From Clostridia bacterium (GTDB lineage Bacteria; Bacillota_E; SLMV01; PUMD01): a stretch of DNA of 14,378 nt. The position numbers and the translations under genes are program-made. Positions 1 to 7,023 of this stretch are shown here, in pieces (position 1 is the first letter of the stretch; every line of letters begins with the position of its first letter). Below the pieces are notes generated by a model that saw nothing but the letters and a program-made list of their open reading frames with translations, was not told the origin of the DNA and searched no databases. Location of the stretch: positions 1 through 14,378 of the forward strand of contig PWUB01000079.1 of the NCBI GenBank assembly GCA_003563755.1. The letters run 5' to 3'.

Positions 1-114
1 CCAGGGGACTCCTCCAGCATCGCGGACAGCATCGGTGTACCCTCTCGGCAGATCTATCTTGTCGGTCTTGTAATCCCTGCTCGATGTGATACCTATCACA
101 GCTGTTGCCATCAT
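1..114 (-). CDS. N-terminal fragment of a PuuD-like class I glutamine amidotransferase family hydrolase (cut by window edge)
   Basis: Only the first 38 codons are present; the gene runs off the left edge. The translation begins MMATAVIGITSS and continues with a YTDAVRDAGGVPW segment. This 'IGIT' strand followed by 'Y..A+..AGG+P' is the typical start of the gamma-glutamyl-gamma-aminobutyrate hydrolase (peptidase C26) family, which cleaves gamma-glutamyl bonds of small molecules. The catalytic Cys-His-Glu residues would lie outside the window, so activity cannot be judged. The first ATG (114) directly follows the TAG stop of the preceding gene, and a GGAGGG ribosome site lies 5 bases upstream of it; the second ATG at 111 is equally possible. 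The abutting junction suggests translational coupling with the D-cysteine desulfhydrase-like gene. The family call is inferred from a short N-terminus. Confidence 0.6.
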   Translation of the reverse strand, partial: MMATAVIGITSSRDYKTDKIDLPRGYTDAVRDAGGVPW

Positions 115-1113
115 CTACTCCCTCCAGAGGTCATCGAAGGTGCCCCGCCTGGCCTCCTCGAACACCGCGGGCACGCCGCCGGTATGTAAGAAGACCACGG
201 TCTCGCCCGCGTCAAACCGTCCCCGCTTCACGAGACCCACCAGGCCCGCGAGACCCTTTGCAGTATAGGTGGTGTCAACCAGGATCCCCTCGGTGCGGGC
301 GAGGTTCAGCCCGGCCTCCACTCCCTCCGGGGTGGGGATGGCGTAGCCCTCCCCGTAGAACTCATCATGAACCTCCAGGCACCCCTCGATACCGTCCCCT
401 GGGACCTCGAGAAGCCGTGCCGTATCCCGTGCCAGCTCGAGGATCCGGTCGCGGACTTCGTGCGCGGACCTGCTGACAGTCACCGCGTGCAGCGTTGTTG
501 AGGGAGACACACGGGCGAGGGCCAGCAGGAGCCCCGCTGCCGTTCCGCCCGAACCCGAGGAGACGACCAGGTGGTCAACCTCGAGGCCCGCTTCCGTTGC
601 CTGTCCATGCATTTCGAGACCCGCCAGGACGTATCCCACGCAGCCCGTGGGTACCGATCCGCCCACCGGCACGATATACGGGTTCATGCCCTCTTCCCTG
701 AGGCGGGCGGCCTTCTCCTCCATTACCTCGCCGATGTTTTGCTCGCCGGCGAACACGATCTCCGCCCCCAACAGCTCGTCCAACAACAGGTTTCCCTGCC
801 TGATGCCCGGATCCTCGCCTCCGAGACAGAGGACAGCCTCCAGGCCCAAGCGCGCCGCAGCCGCTGCTGTCATCCTGGCGTGGTTTGACTGGGGTCCACC
901 GGCGGTTAGCACCACATCAGCGCCGCCCTGGATGGCCTCACCCATGATAAACTCCAGTTTTCGGGCCTTGTTGCCCCCGGTGGCGAGTCCCGTCTGGTCA
1001 TCCCGCTTCACCCATATGTCCGGACCAGCCAACAGGGATGAGAAGCGTGGCATGGGGGCAAGGGGCGTCGGCAGCTGGGCCATACGTTCCCGCGGGAGGG
1101 TTGCGATCCGCAT
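115..1113 (-). CDS. dcyD: D-cysteine desulfhydrase-type PLP enzyme (ACC deaminase family)
   Basis: A 332-residue fold-type II PLP enzyme. Proteins of this group either break D-cysteine to pyruvate, sulfide and ammonia (DcyD) or deaminate 1-aminocyclopropane-1-carboxylate (ACC). The PLP-binding lysine is K49 in GGNKARKLE. GPQSNH (73-78) is the substrate-carboxylate loop, and GSGGTAAG is a glycine-rich phosphate-binding loop. At the two positions known to separate the activities, the protein has Thr284 (in YTAK) and Thr311 (in HTGG). ACC deaminases carry Glu and Leu there, and DcyD-type enzymes carry Thr, so desulfhydrase activity is favoured. The start at 1113 was chosen over an upstream in-frame extension because it has an AAAGGAG site, matches the usual family N-terminus, and avoids overlapping ndoA. 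It lies 13 bases after the toxin gene, so it is probably the distal gene of the alr-ndoAI-ndoA operon. The family is secure and the substrate is likely. Confidence 0.85.
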   Translation of the reverse strand: MRIATLPRERMAQLPTPLAPMPRFSSLLAGPDIWVKRDDQTGLATGGNKARKLEFIMGEAIQGGADVVLTAGGPQSNHARMTAAAAARLGLEAVLCLGGEDPGIRQGNLLLDELLGAEIVFAGEQNIGEVMEEKAARLREEGMNPYIVPVGGSVPTGCVGYVLAGLEMHGQATEAGLEVDHLVVSSGSGGTAAGLLLALARVSPSTTLHAVTVSRSAHEVRDRILELARDTARLLEVPGDGIEGCLEVHDEFYGEGYAIPTPEGVEAGLNLARTEGILVDTTYTAKGLAGLVGLVKRGRFDAGETVVFLHTGGVPAVFEEARRGTFDDLWRE

Positions 1114-1126
1114 TGTGACTCTCCTT

Positions 1127-1477
1127 TCAAATCTCCGTGAGGCCGAGACTAATCGTGAGTGCTTCATCCACCTTGGCCATCGTGTCAGCCTCAAGGTGGG
1201 CGATCTTCTCCCGCAGCCTCCCCTTGTCAATGGTGCGTATCTGCTCACACAGCACCACCGAATCACGGTCCAGACCGTGATCCTCACGCGTGACTTCCAC
1301 GTGGATCGGAAGCTGCGCCTTGGAGATCTTGGAGGTGATCGCCGCAACTATTACCGTGGGGCTGAATTTGTTCCCCACATCGTTTTGCACGACCAGTACA
1401 GGTCGCACTCCGCCCTGTTCCGAACCGATCACCGGGCTCAGATCGGCGAAGAATATGTCACCCCTAAGTGCCTGCAA
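1127..1477 (-). CDS. ndoA: NdoA/EndoA (MazF/PemK family) endoribonuclease toxin
   Basis: A 116-residue MazF-type, ribosome-independent mRNA interferase, the same length as Bacillus subtilis NdoA (EndoA) and closely similar to it throughout. [24 protein letters not shown] is the hallmark N-terminus. The residues used for RNA cleavage in the B. subtilis enzyme, Arg25 and Thr48, are at the same positions (GGVR25P and AAIT48). The C-terminal EQIRTIDK block is also conserved. The start codon is TTG at 1477, preceded by a GGAGG-rich stretch. It overlaps the last 14 bases of the antitoxin gene, so translation is probably coupled and the toxin is made after its antitoxin. Nothing in the sequence suggests inactivation. 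In related Bacillota this chromosomal pair is a conserved stress-response module rather than a recent acquisition. Confidence 0.95.
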   Translation of the reverse strand: MQALRGDIFFADLSPVIGSEQGGVRPVLVVQNDVGNKFSPTVIVAAITSKISKAQLPIHVEVTREDHGLDRDSVVLCEQIRTIDKGRLREKIAHLEADTMAKVDEALTISLGLTEI

Positions 1478-1754
1478 AGTCTCCTCCCCCTGTTAAGTCC
1501 TCGAGCAGAATCTCACCACTCTCATTTTCCGCGCTGATACATGATTCGGCGATGTTGAGATTGAGGGACCCCATCTTCTCATAACCGGTGCGAAGGGAAT
1601 CACGAAGGTCGCTGCGCTTTCTTCCCTCTATATATTCCCGCACGGCATCTCGTATGAACTGACTGCGGCTGGTTTCCTCGGAGCTGGCCAAGTAATCCAC
1701 TTCCTTCAGCAGTGAAACGGGAATGGATATGCTTACTCGCTTTGCTTGAGCCAT
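1464..1754 (-). CDS. ndoAI: NdoAI (EndoAI) ribbon-helix-helix antitoxin
   Basis: A 96-residue antitoxin. Residues about 5-50 form a CopG/MetJ-type ribbon-helix-helix: the strand [12 protein letters not shown], followed by helices ending in [16 protein letters not shown], would bind operator DNA as a dimer. The C-terminal part, [13 protein letters not shown] followed by an acidic tail, matches the toxin-binding region of B. subtilis NdoAI. The ATG at 1754 has an AAGGTG ribosome site five bases upstream. It starts 35 bases after the alr stop and overlaps ndoA by 14 bases, reproducing the alr-ndoAI-ndoA order of B. subtilis. Autoregulation is typical of the family, but I see no clear operator palindrome in the 35-base gap, so transcription from upstream promoters is likely. 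Confidence 0.93.
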   Translation of the reverse strand: MAQAKRVSISIPVSLLKEVDYLASSEETSRSQFIRDAVREYIEGRKRSDLRDSLRTGYEKMGSLNLNIAESCISAENESGEILLEDLTGGGDFAGT

Positions 1755-1789
1755 GATCTCACCTTTTCCAACGCGCGCATCTCCGCCCC

Positions 1790-2956
1790 CTAAAAGTGCA
1801 GCACATCCCCTTGATGCACTACCCTGCCCGATCGCATGAACACCCGGGGAACGCGCTTGCCGATCCCGGTGAAAATCTCATGCGGTATCGTATTCATCGC
1901 CGTCGCCAGTTCCTCGACCGTTATGACCTCGCAGCCATCAGCACCCAGCAGAACGACCTCGGTTCCGGCTTCAACCCGAACGCCATCCGGAACCCTCACC
2001 ATAATCTGGTCCATGCACACCCGACCCACAATGCGGCAGCGCGTGCCCTTGATGAGGACATCGCCGCGGTTGGACAGGCCCCGGGGATATCCATCGGCAT
2101 AACCCACGGGAAGGGTGGCCACCTTCGTGGCCTCGCGGGCGATGAAGGTCCTGCCGTAGCTGACACCCTCTCCCGGGGCCAGTTTCTTCACCTGCGCCAC
2201 GCGCGTCTTCCACGTAAGAAAGGGCTTCACCTCGACACTCCGCCTCACCATATCCGTGGGATATACGCCGTAGAGCATGAGACCGGGTCTCACCATATCG
2301 AAGGCAGCTTCTGGAAACTCCAGGACGCCCGCACTGTTGGATGCATGCCGGATAGGGACAGTCACCCCGCGGTGCCTCAGGGCAGTGACGAAGGCGCGGT
2401 ATCGGCGTATCTGTTCCCTGGTGAATGCAACGTCCTCATCAGCAACGGCGAAGTGGGTGAACACACCTTCCACCTGTATTCCCGGAAGAGAGGCGAGTTG
2501 CACTGCCTCCCCCACTCCCGCATCCTCCCAACGGACGCCTATGCGGCCCATCCCCGTGTCAACCTTGATGTGAACCCGGAATGTCTGGGCGCGCCGTGCA
2601 GCTATCTCGCTGAGAGCTCGTCCATCCTCATAGCTCGGTACGGCCAGCCTCAGATCATGATCCAGGGCAGCGACCGCGTTTTCTGGCGGGGTCCAACCCA
2701 TGACCAAGATGGGAGCATCGAAACCGCGCTCGCGGAGGGCGACGCCCTCCTCGAGGAGGGCAACGGCGAGCCAATCAGCCCCGCTGCCGAGGGCACTCCT
2801 CGCCGTCATCTCGGCACCGTGCCCGTACCCGTCAGCCTTCACCACCGCCATCAGCCTGGTGGCCTGCCCACCGTGAAGGTCAAGGTAACGGCGAATCCCT
2901 CGCACGTTGTCCTCGAGATCGTCCAGATTGATCTCCACCCAGGTCGGTCTCGTCAT
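1790..2956 (-). CDS. alr: alanine racemase (PLP-dependent)
   Basis: A 388-residue enzyme interconverting L- and D-alanine, which supplies D-Ala for peptidoglycan precursors. It has an N-terminal TIM barrel with the PLP Schiff-base lysine K40 in VVKADGYGHG, HIKVDTGMGRIG (129-140) around the PLP-contacting Arg138, and a C-terminal beta domain. The second catalytic base is Tyr267 in GVSYGRT. The signature RIVGRVCMDQ and a typical C-terminal IGKRVPRV complete the family pattern. Two in-frame ATGs are possible: 2962, which overlaps the nnr stop as TGATG, and 2956. I prefer 2956 because GGAG lies 8 bases upstream of it but only 2 bases upstream of 2962, and because MTRPTWVEINL is the usual family start. 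It follows nnr with almost no gap and precedes ndoAI by 35 bases. Confidence 0.97.
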   Translation of the reverse strand: MTRPTWVEINLDDLEDNVRGIRRYLDLHGGQATRLMAVVKADGYGHGAEMTARSALGSGADWLAVALLEEGVALRERGFDAPILVMGWTPPENAVAALDHDLRLAVPSYEDGRALSEIAARRAQTFRVHIKVDTGMGRIGVRWEDAGVGEAVQLASLPGIQVEGVFTHFAVADEDVAFTREQIRRYRAFVTALRHRGVTVPIRHASNSAGVLEFPEAAFDMVRPGLMLYGVYPTDMVRRSVEVKPFLTWKTRVAQVKKLAPGEGVSYGRTFIAREATKVATLPVGYADGYPRGLSNRGDVLIKGTRCRIVGRVCMDQIMVRVPDGVRVEAGTEVVLLGADGCEVITVEELATAMNTIPHEIFTGIGKRVPRVFMRSGRVVHQGDVLHF

Positions 2957-2961
2957 CTGCA

Positions 2962-4533
2962 TCACTCCAGACTCGCAAGAGCGTCGGAGATCGAACCGAT
3001 GACATCCCTCGGCAGCATGCTGCGGACGTCGATGCGCTCCGATGCCACGTCGGCCGCCAGTCCGTGCAGGAAACAACCTACCCAGGCGGCCCGTTGCGGC
3101 GCCAGTCCCTGGCCGACGAGGGCAGCGATCATGCCCGTCAGTACGTCGCCCGATCCTCCCGTGGCCAGGCCGGGATTCCCCGTTGCGTTTACTAATATCG
3201 ATCCGTCAGAATGCGCCGTGATGCTGGGTGCACCCTTGAGCACCACGGTATTGTCCGCCAGCCCCGCTGCACGGCGGGCCGTCTGCAACCGGTCATCCAG
3301 GACCTGCTGGATACCGCAGTCCAACAGACGTGCCATCTCCCCCGGATGTGGGGTCAGCACGACGCGGCCGGGCAGCGATCCCTGCGCGAAAAGAGACGGG
3401 CGCCCGGAAACGGCATTCAACCCGTCCGCATCAACGACCAGGGCCGGCCCGTCTGCTCCCCCGGCCACCGTGCGCAGGACACTCTCCACCAGCTGGCTCA
3501 CCCAGGGTTCACGCCCCATTCCCGGGCCCAGGGCGATCACGTCAGTATCGGGTATCCTCCCTTTCAGTATACCCATCGCTCGGGAAGGATCCTCGACCGG
3601 CAGAGGCAGGGTCATGGCCTCCGCACACCCACCGGCAACGACCCCCAGGCTGCCCTGGGGGATCGCGCAGGTCACGAGGCCGGCTCCCGAACGCAGGGCA
3701 GCCGTGGCGGTCATCACAACCGCTCCCGCCATGCCCGTGGCACCACCGATGACCAGGACACGTCCGTAGGTGCCCTTGTGGCCGGAGGGCGACCGGCAGG
3801 GAAGGTGAGGGCTGACATCAGCGGCACCCACCAGGGCTATCCGGTCCGAGCCCGCCACCGATTTCCTCAGGGCATCACCGGGAATGCCTATATCCTCGAC
3901 GACCAGCTCCCCCACCAGCCCGCTCCCCGGTTCCAGCAGCAGACCGACCTTCGGGGCGGCGAAGCTGACCGTGACCCGGGCGGCTACCGCATCCGCGCCG
4001 ATCCTGCCGGTGTCAGCATCCACGCCGGTGGGAACATCGACGGCCACCACCGGAGCAGGCGAGGCGTTCATGAGACGCACCAGCTCTCCATAAGAGGGGT
4101 GCAGGTCCGGACGAGCACCCGTGCCCAGGAGCGCGTCCACCAGCACCGAGGCCCAGCTGAAGCGCTCCCGAACGCCCGCTCTCAGCCTCCCCTCTCCATC
4201 TTCGAACCGGTCAAAGGCCACTCCGAGCCGGGATAGAATACGCGCATTGACACCGGCATCCCCCGAGTACTCACGGAGCGCCCGGGCTCCCAGCACTTGC
4301 ACCTCCAGTCCGCCCTGATGAAGGAGGCGGGCGGCGGCGAACCCGTCACCGCCGTTGTTACCGGGCCCGGCGAGAACCAGTATCCTGCCCGCCCCGGTAT
4401 GAAGGCGCCTGACCTCCCGGGCGATGCCCCGGGCAGCTGCCTCCATCAGGATGATGCCGGGTATGCCGTAATGCTGTATGGCCAGCTGATCAGCCTTTCC
4501 CATCTGCTCGGAAGTCAGAGCACTCATTCCCAT
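2962..4533 (-). CDS. nnr: bifunctional NAD(P)H-hydrate repair enzyme (NAD(P)HX epimerase/ADP-dependent dehydratase)
   Basis: A 523-residue fusion of two metabolite-repair domains. The N-terminal YjeF_N (NnrE) epimerase half, about residues 1-215, carries GPGNNGGDG (56-64) and VDVPTGVDADTG. It interconverts R- and S-NAD(P)HX, the damaged hydrated cofactors. The C-terminal ribokinase-like NnrD half, about 235-523, carries GHKGTYGRVLVIGG, VVDADGLNA, LTPHPGEMARLL and NPGLATGGSGDVLTG (ending near 467), the nucleotide and catalytic site of the ADP-dependent dehydratase. Several starts are possible: GTG at 4542, ATG at 4533 and ATG at 4527. I chose 4533 because GAGG sits 8 bases upstream. The gene starts just after the acpS stop and its own TGA touches the alr start region, giving the acpS-nnr-alr order common in clostridia-like Bacillota. 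A lipoprotein gene that separates acpS and alr in B. subtilis is absent. Confidence 0.95.
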   Translation of the reverse strand: MGMSALTSEQMGKADQLAIQHYGIPGIILMEAAARGIAREVRRLHTGAGRILVLAGPGNNGGDGFAAARLLHQGGLEVQVLGARALREYSGDAGVNARILSRLGVAFDRFEDGEGRLRAGVRERFSWASVLVDALLGTGARPDLHPSYGELVRLMNASPAPVVAVDVPTGVDADTGRIGADAVAARVTVSFAAPKVGLLLEPGSGLVGELVVEDIGIPGDALRKSVAGSDRIALVGAADVSPHLPCRSPSGHKGTYGRVLVIGGATGMAGAVVMTATAALRSGAGLVTCAIPQGSLGVVAGGCAEAMTLPLPVEDPSRAMGILKGRIPDTDVIALGPGMGREPWVSQLVESVLRTVAGGADGPALVVDADGLNAVSGRPSLFAQGSLPGRVVLTPHPGEMARLLDCGIQQVLDDRLQTARRAAGLADNTVVLKGAPSITAHSDGSILVNATGNPGLATGGSGDVLTGMIAALVGQGLAPQRAAWVGCFLHGLAADVASERIDVRSMLPRDVIGSISDALASLE

Positions 4534-4543
4534 GCACTGCACC

Positions 4544-4939
4544 TCAAATCTCGCCCGATCCTCCGAGGAGAAGAACTACAGCCACCGCCGTATCCCCGGA
4601 ATGGCTGAGACTGACTTTCACCTCGGATACCCCCATATCATCGGCCCGCCGGGCAACCTCTCGGTGTAATCGGATCGCCGGGGCACGCCTTCGGAGGTGG
4701 ATGACCTCCACGTCGGTCCAACGGGCGGCGCCCGCCAGCCCTGTTCCCAGAGCCTTGAGCGCCGCCTCCTTCGCCGCAAAGCGCGCCGCCAGGCGCTGGT
4801 ACCGGTTTCTACCCCGGCTGCAGTAGTCCAGCTCACCGGGGGTGAAGATCCGTCTCAGGAGAGCCTGGCCCCGGCGAGAGACCGCCGCCTCGATGCGGGA
4901 GGGCTGAACTACATCCACACCCATCCCGAGCACTGTCAT
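4544..4939 (-). CDS. acpS: holo-[acyl-carrier-protein] synthase
   Basis: A 131-residue AcpS-type phosphopantetheinyl transferase that moves 4'-phosphopantetheine from coenzyme A onto the conserved serine of apo-ACP, activating fatty-acid synthesis. The N-terminal GMGVDVVQPSRIE motif carries Asp9, and RFAAKEAALKALG carries Glu58; these are the Mg-CoA binding residues of the family. The length is close to the usual 115-130, with a slightly extended Gly/Leu-rich C-terminus. The ATG at 4939 overlaps the glmS stop as ATGA, implying translational coupling to glmS. It therefore depends on the glmS mRNA, and ribozyme cleavage upstream of glmS could also lower expression of acpS and the genes after it. 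The family assignment is firm. Confidence 0.95.
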   Translation of the reverse strand: MTVLGMGVDVVQPSRIEAAVSRRGQALLRRIFTPGELDYCSRGRNRYQRLAARFAAKEAALKALGTGLAGAARWTDVEVIHLRRRAPAIRLHREVARRADDMGVSEVKVSLSHSGDTAVAVVLLLGGSGEI

Positions 4940-6783
4940 TCCACCGTCACGCTCTTCGCCAGATTCCTCGGCTTATCGACCGGACAGCCGCGGAGCACCG
5001 CAGCGTGATAAGCCAATAGCTGCAGGGCCACGGCGAGCAGGAAAGGTGACACCTCCGGGATCAGCTCCGGAACCGGGATCACCGCATCAACGCCGGCGGA
5101 TGTCCTGGCCCCCGGCCTGTCGGTCACCAGGGCCACCCATCCGCCCCTGGCCCGCACCTCCTCGACATTTGAGGCCATCTTCTCCCGCAGACCTTCCTGG
5201 GTGCTCATGGCGATCACCGGTACGCCCGGTACGATCAGGGCGAGGGTGCCGTGCTTGAGCTCCCCCGCGGGATAGGCCTCGGCATGGATGTATGATATCT
5301 CCTTCAGTTTGAGCTGACCCTCCATCGCCGCGGTGTAGTCGAGTCCGCGCCCGATGAAAAACGCATCGTCCCACTCCGCGATGTATTCAGCCACTTGCAT
5401 GATTTCGTCATTCTCACGGATCAAAAGCTCAGCATGCTCGGGCAGCTGCTCCACCGCCCGCAGCAGGTCCCTTACCTCCCCGGCCCGGGCCACTCCCCTG
5501 CGCAGGCCTAGCTCACACGCCAGGAGGTAAAGGAGCAGCATCTGCGCCGTGTAGGTCTTGGTGGAAGCCACCGAGATCTCCGGGCCAGCGTGGGTGTACA
5601 GAACGTTGGCCGACCCCCGGGCCATGGATGAACCGACCACGTTGGAGATCACCACTGTCGGACACCTCTCCTCGCGGGCCAGATCCAGGCAGGCGAGGGT
5701 GTCCGCCGTCTCTCCTGACTGACTGATGAGGATCACCAGGCTGCTTTCGTCCAGAAGCGGCGCCCCATAGCGAAACTCAGATCCGATCACCGCCCGCGAT
5801 GGTACCCCCGTGAACCGTTCGAAAAGGGAAGCAGCGGTTGTACCAGCGTGGTATGATGTGCCGCATCCAACCAGGTATATCCTCGAGATCTCCTCCACCG
5901 TACCTTCCTCAAAGGACAGCTCGGGCAGGTGAGGACGTCCGTCCTCAAGGCGACCGCTCAGGGCTGAACGCCATGCCTTCGGCTGCTCCTCTATCTCCTT
6001 CAGCATGAAGTGCGGATACCCTTCACGTTCCGCCAAAACCGGATCCCAATCTATCGTCTCAACATCACGCTGCACCTCTCCTGTGTCCTCGCGGTGGATG
6101 CGGACTCCTGAACGGTCGATGAGTGCCATGTCTCCATTCTCGAGGATCATGATATCGCGGGTGTAGGGAAGGACCGCCGGAACATCGGAGGCCAGAAACG
6201 TCTCATCCTGCCCGAACCCCACGATCAGGGGGCTGTTCTTGCGGACGCCCACCATGGTATCCGGACACCTTGCGTCAAGCACAGCCAGAGCATAGGCTCC
6301 CTCCAGGCGAAGAACCGCATTCTGGACGGCCTCGAGAAGATCCAGGCCCTCCCCACGGTAGTGTTCTATGAGATGGGGTATCACCTCGGTGTCGGTGTCG
6401 GAGGCGAAACGGTGACCGGCCTCGGCGAGCTCATCCCTGAGCTCGGAGTAGTTCTCGATGATGCCGTTGTGAACGACCGCGATTTTCCCCGCACAGTCCA
6501 GGTGGGGGTGTGCGTTCTGGTCATTGGGTACACCGTGAGTTGCCCACCTGGTGTGTCCGATGCCCTGACAAGAACGACCGTGGGAGGCCTCGGCCAGGGC
6601 CTTCTCCAGCCCCTTCGAGATCGTTCCGGCCCGCTTGATCACCCGGATCTCCTCCGAGGTCGCTCCGTCGAGATGAAAGGCAACTCCGGCGGAATCGTAG
6701 CCCCGGTATTCCATCCTCTTGAGACCGTCCAGCAGTACTTGTTGTGCGTCGCGCGCTCCGATGTAGCCAACTATTCCACACAT
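4936..6783 (-). CDS. glmS: glutamine--fructose-6-phosphate aminotransferase (isomerizing)
   Basis: A 615-residue GlmS, the usual length. It converts fructose-6-phosphate and glutamine to glucosamine-6-phosphate, the first committed step to UDP-GlcNAc. The N-terminal glutaminase domain (about 1-240) starts MCGIVGYIG, with Cys2 the N-terminal nucleophile after Met removal, and includes GHTRWATHG (76-84) and HNGIIENY. Two SIS sugar-isomerase domains follow: GCGTSYHAG (306-314) and ISQSGETADT (353-362) in the first, and a second ending in PRNLAKSVTVE with the Schiff-base lysine K610. The ATG at 6783 was chosen over an in-frame extension to 6960, because that extension runs through the ribozyme and Cys2 must be N-terminal; an AGGGG ribosome site lies 8 bases upstream. 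The 240-base leader contains a glmS ribozyme, so glucosamine-6-phosphate probably represses the gene by mRNA self-cleavage. Confidence 0.98.
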   Translation of the reverse strand: MCGIVGYIGARDAQQVLLDGLKRMEYRGYDSAGVAFHLDGATSEEIRVIKRAGTISKGLEKALAEASHGRSCQGIGHTRWATHGVPNDQNAHPHLDCAGKIAVVHNGIIENYSELRDELAEAGHRFASDTDTEVIPHLIEHYRGEGLDLLEAVQNAVLRLEGAYALAVLDARCPDTMVGVRKNSPLIVGFGQDETFLASDVPAVLPYTRDIMILENGDMALIDRSGVRIHREDTGEVQRDVETIDWDPVLAEREGYPHFMLKEIEEQPKAWRSALSGRLEDGRPHLPELSFEEGTVEEISRIYLVGCGTSYHAGTTAASLFERFTGVPSRAVIGSEFRYGAPLLDESSLVILISQSGETADTLACLDLAREERCPTVVISNVVGSSMARGSANVLYTHAGPEISVASTKTYTAQMLLLYLLACELGLRRGVARAGEVRDLLRAVEQLPEHAELLIRENDEIMQVAEYIAEWDDAFFIGRGLDYTAAMEGQLKLKEISYIHAEAYPAGELKHGTLALIVPGVPVIAMSTQEGLREKMASNVEEVRARGGWVALVTDRPGARTSAGVDAVIPVPELIPEVSPFLLAVALQLLAYHAAVLRGCPVDKPRNLAKSVTVE

Positions 6784-6846
6784 GTCTACATCCCCTCTCC
6801 GGGATAAATCTGAGTTGTATCCGAAGAAAGGACACAAAAACCCCCG

Positions 6847-6981
6847 CAACCATCCGACGCCCTTTGGCTCCCCGGTTACCCGGGGGATTTGAGGTGCCGG
6901 TAACGACCGGTTGGGCCGTGGAGTATCCGCCGATGGTTCGATAAACTCCAACCTCGTCAACCCATACTGGGCCCGGGCGCT
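6847..6981 (-). ncRNA. glmS glucosamine-6-phosphate-activated ribozyme/riboswitch
   Basis: This self-cleaving RNA lies in the leader of glmS. Read on the minus strand it shows the class signature in order. First comes A/GCGCC, with the predicted cut between 6981 and 6980. Next is a very short P1 (CCCA, loop GTA, TGGG), then the invariant GTTGACGAGG. P2.1 is TGGAGT pairing with ACTCCA and encloses the conserved TTTATCGA and ATCGGCGGAT; the GGCG there is complementary to the CGCC at the cut. P3.1 is CGGCC with GGTCG. P4.1 is CCCCGG/CCGGGG closed by a GTAA (GNRA) tetraloop. P3 is CAACC with GGTTG (6847-6851). This matches, from memory, the Thermoanaerobacter and Bacillus examples element by element. 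In B. subtilis glucosamine-6-phosphate is the cofactor, and the 5'-hydroxyl product is degraded by RNase J. The 3' limit is approximate. Confidence 0.95.
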
Positions 6982-7002
6982 TGATCTTTCATACCTACCT
7001 AC

Positions 7003-7023
7003 GAGAGGGTTTCTGTTCCTCTC
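7003..7023 (-). other. stem-loop directly after the glmM stop codon
   Basis: On the minus strand GAGAGG (7023-7018) and CCTCTC (7008-7003) form a perfect 6-bp stem with a 9-base loop, starting at the base after the glmM TGA. No T-tract follows, so it is not a convincing rho-independent terminator. It lies 21 bases before the predicted ribozyme cut site, so after cleavage it would sit near the 3' end of a released glmM-containing mRNA and could shield it from exonucleases. That role is inference. A hairpin this short can also occur by chance. Confidence 0.35.

Noticed and set aside
1114..1347. In-frame extension of the D-cysteine desulfhydrase gene up to 1347
   Set aside because: It lies antiparallel in frame terms within ndoA, encodes Arg-rich shadow sequence, and the ATG at 1113 has a good AAAGGAG site.
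1464..1754. Mobile or horizontally acquired toxin-antitoxin element
   Set aside because: The pair sits in the conserved alr-ndoAI-ndoA context with close similarity to the chromosomal Bacillus system; no repeats, integrase or insertion sequence flank it.
1796..3769. A 657-codon open frame on the plus strand opposite alr and nnr
   Set aside because: It is fully antisense to two clearly conserved enzymes, has no family motifs, and is rich in Pro/Arg/Ser/His as expected for a mirror frame in GC-rich DNA.
6836..6888. A GGGGG-TTTTT run after GC-rich hairpins in the glmS leader, resembling an intrinsic terminator
   Set aside because: The hairpin arms (CCCCGG/CCGGGG) belong to ribozyme stem P4.1 and lie too far from the T run. 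The CCCCC that could pair with GGGGG is inside that same stem, so attenuation is only a weak alternative.
6784..6960. In-frame N-terminal extension of glmS to position 6960
   Set aside because: It would translate through the ribozyme, and the catalytic Cys must be at position 2 after the ATG at 6783.
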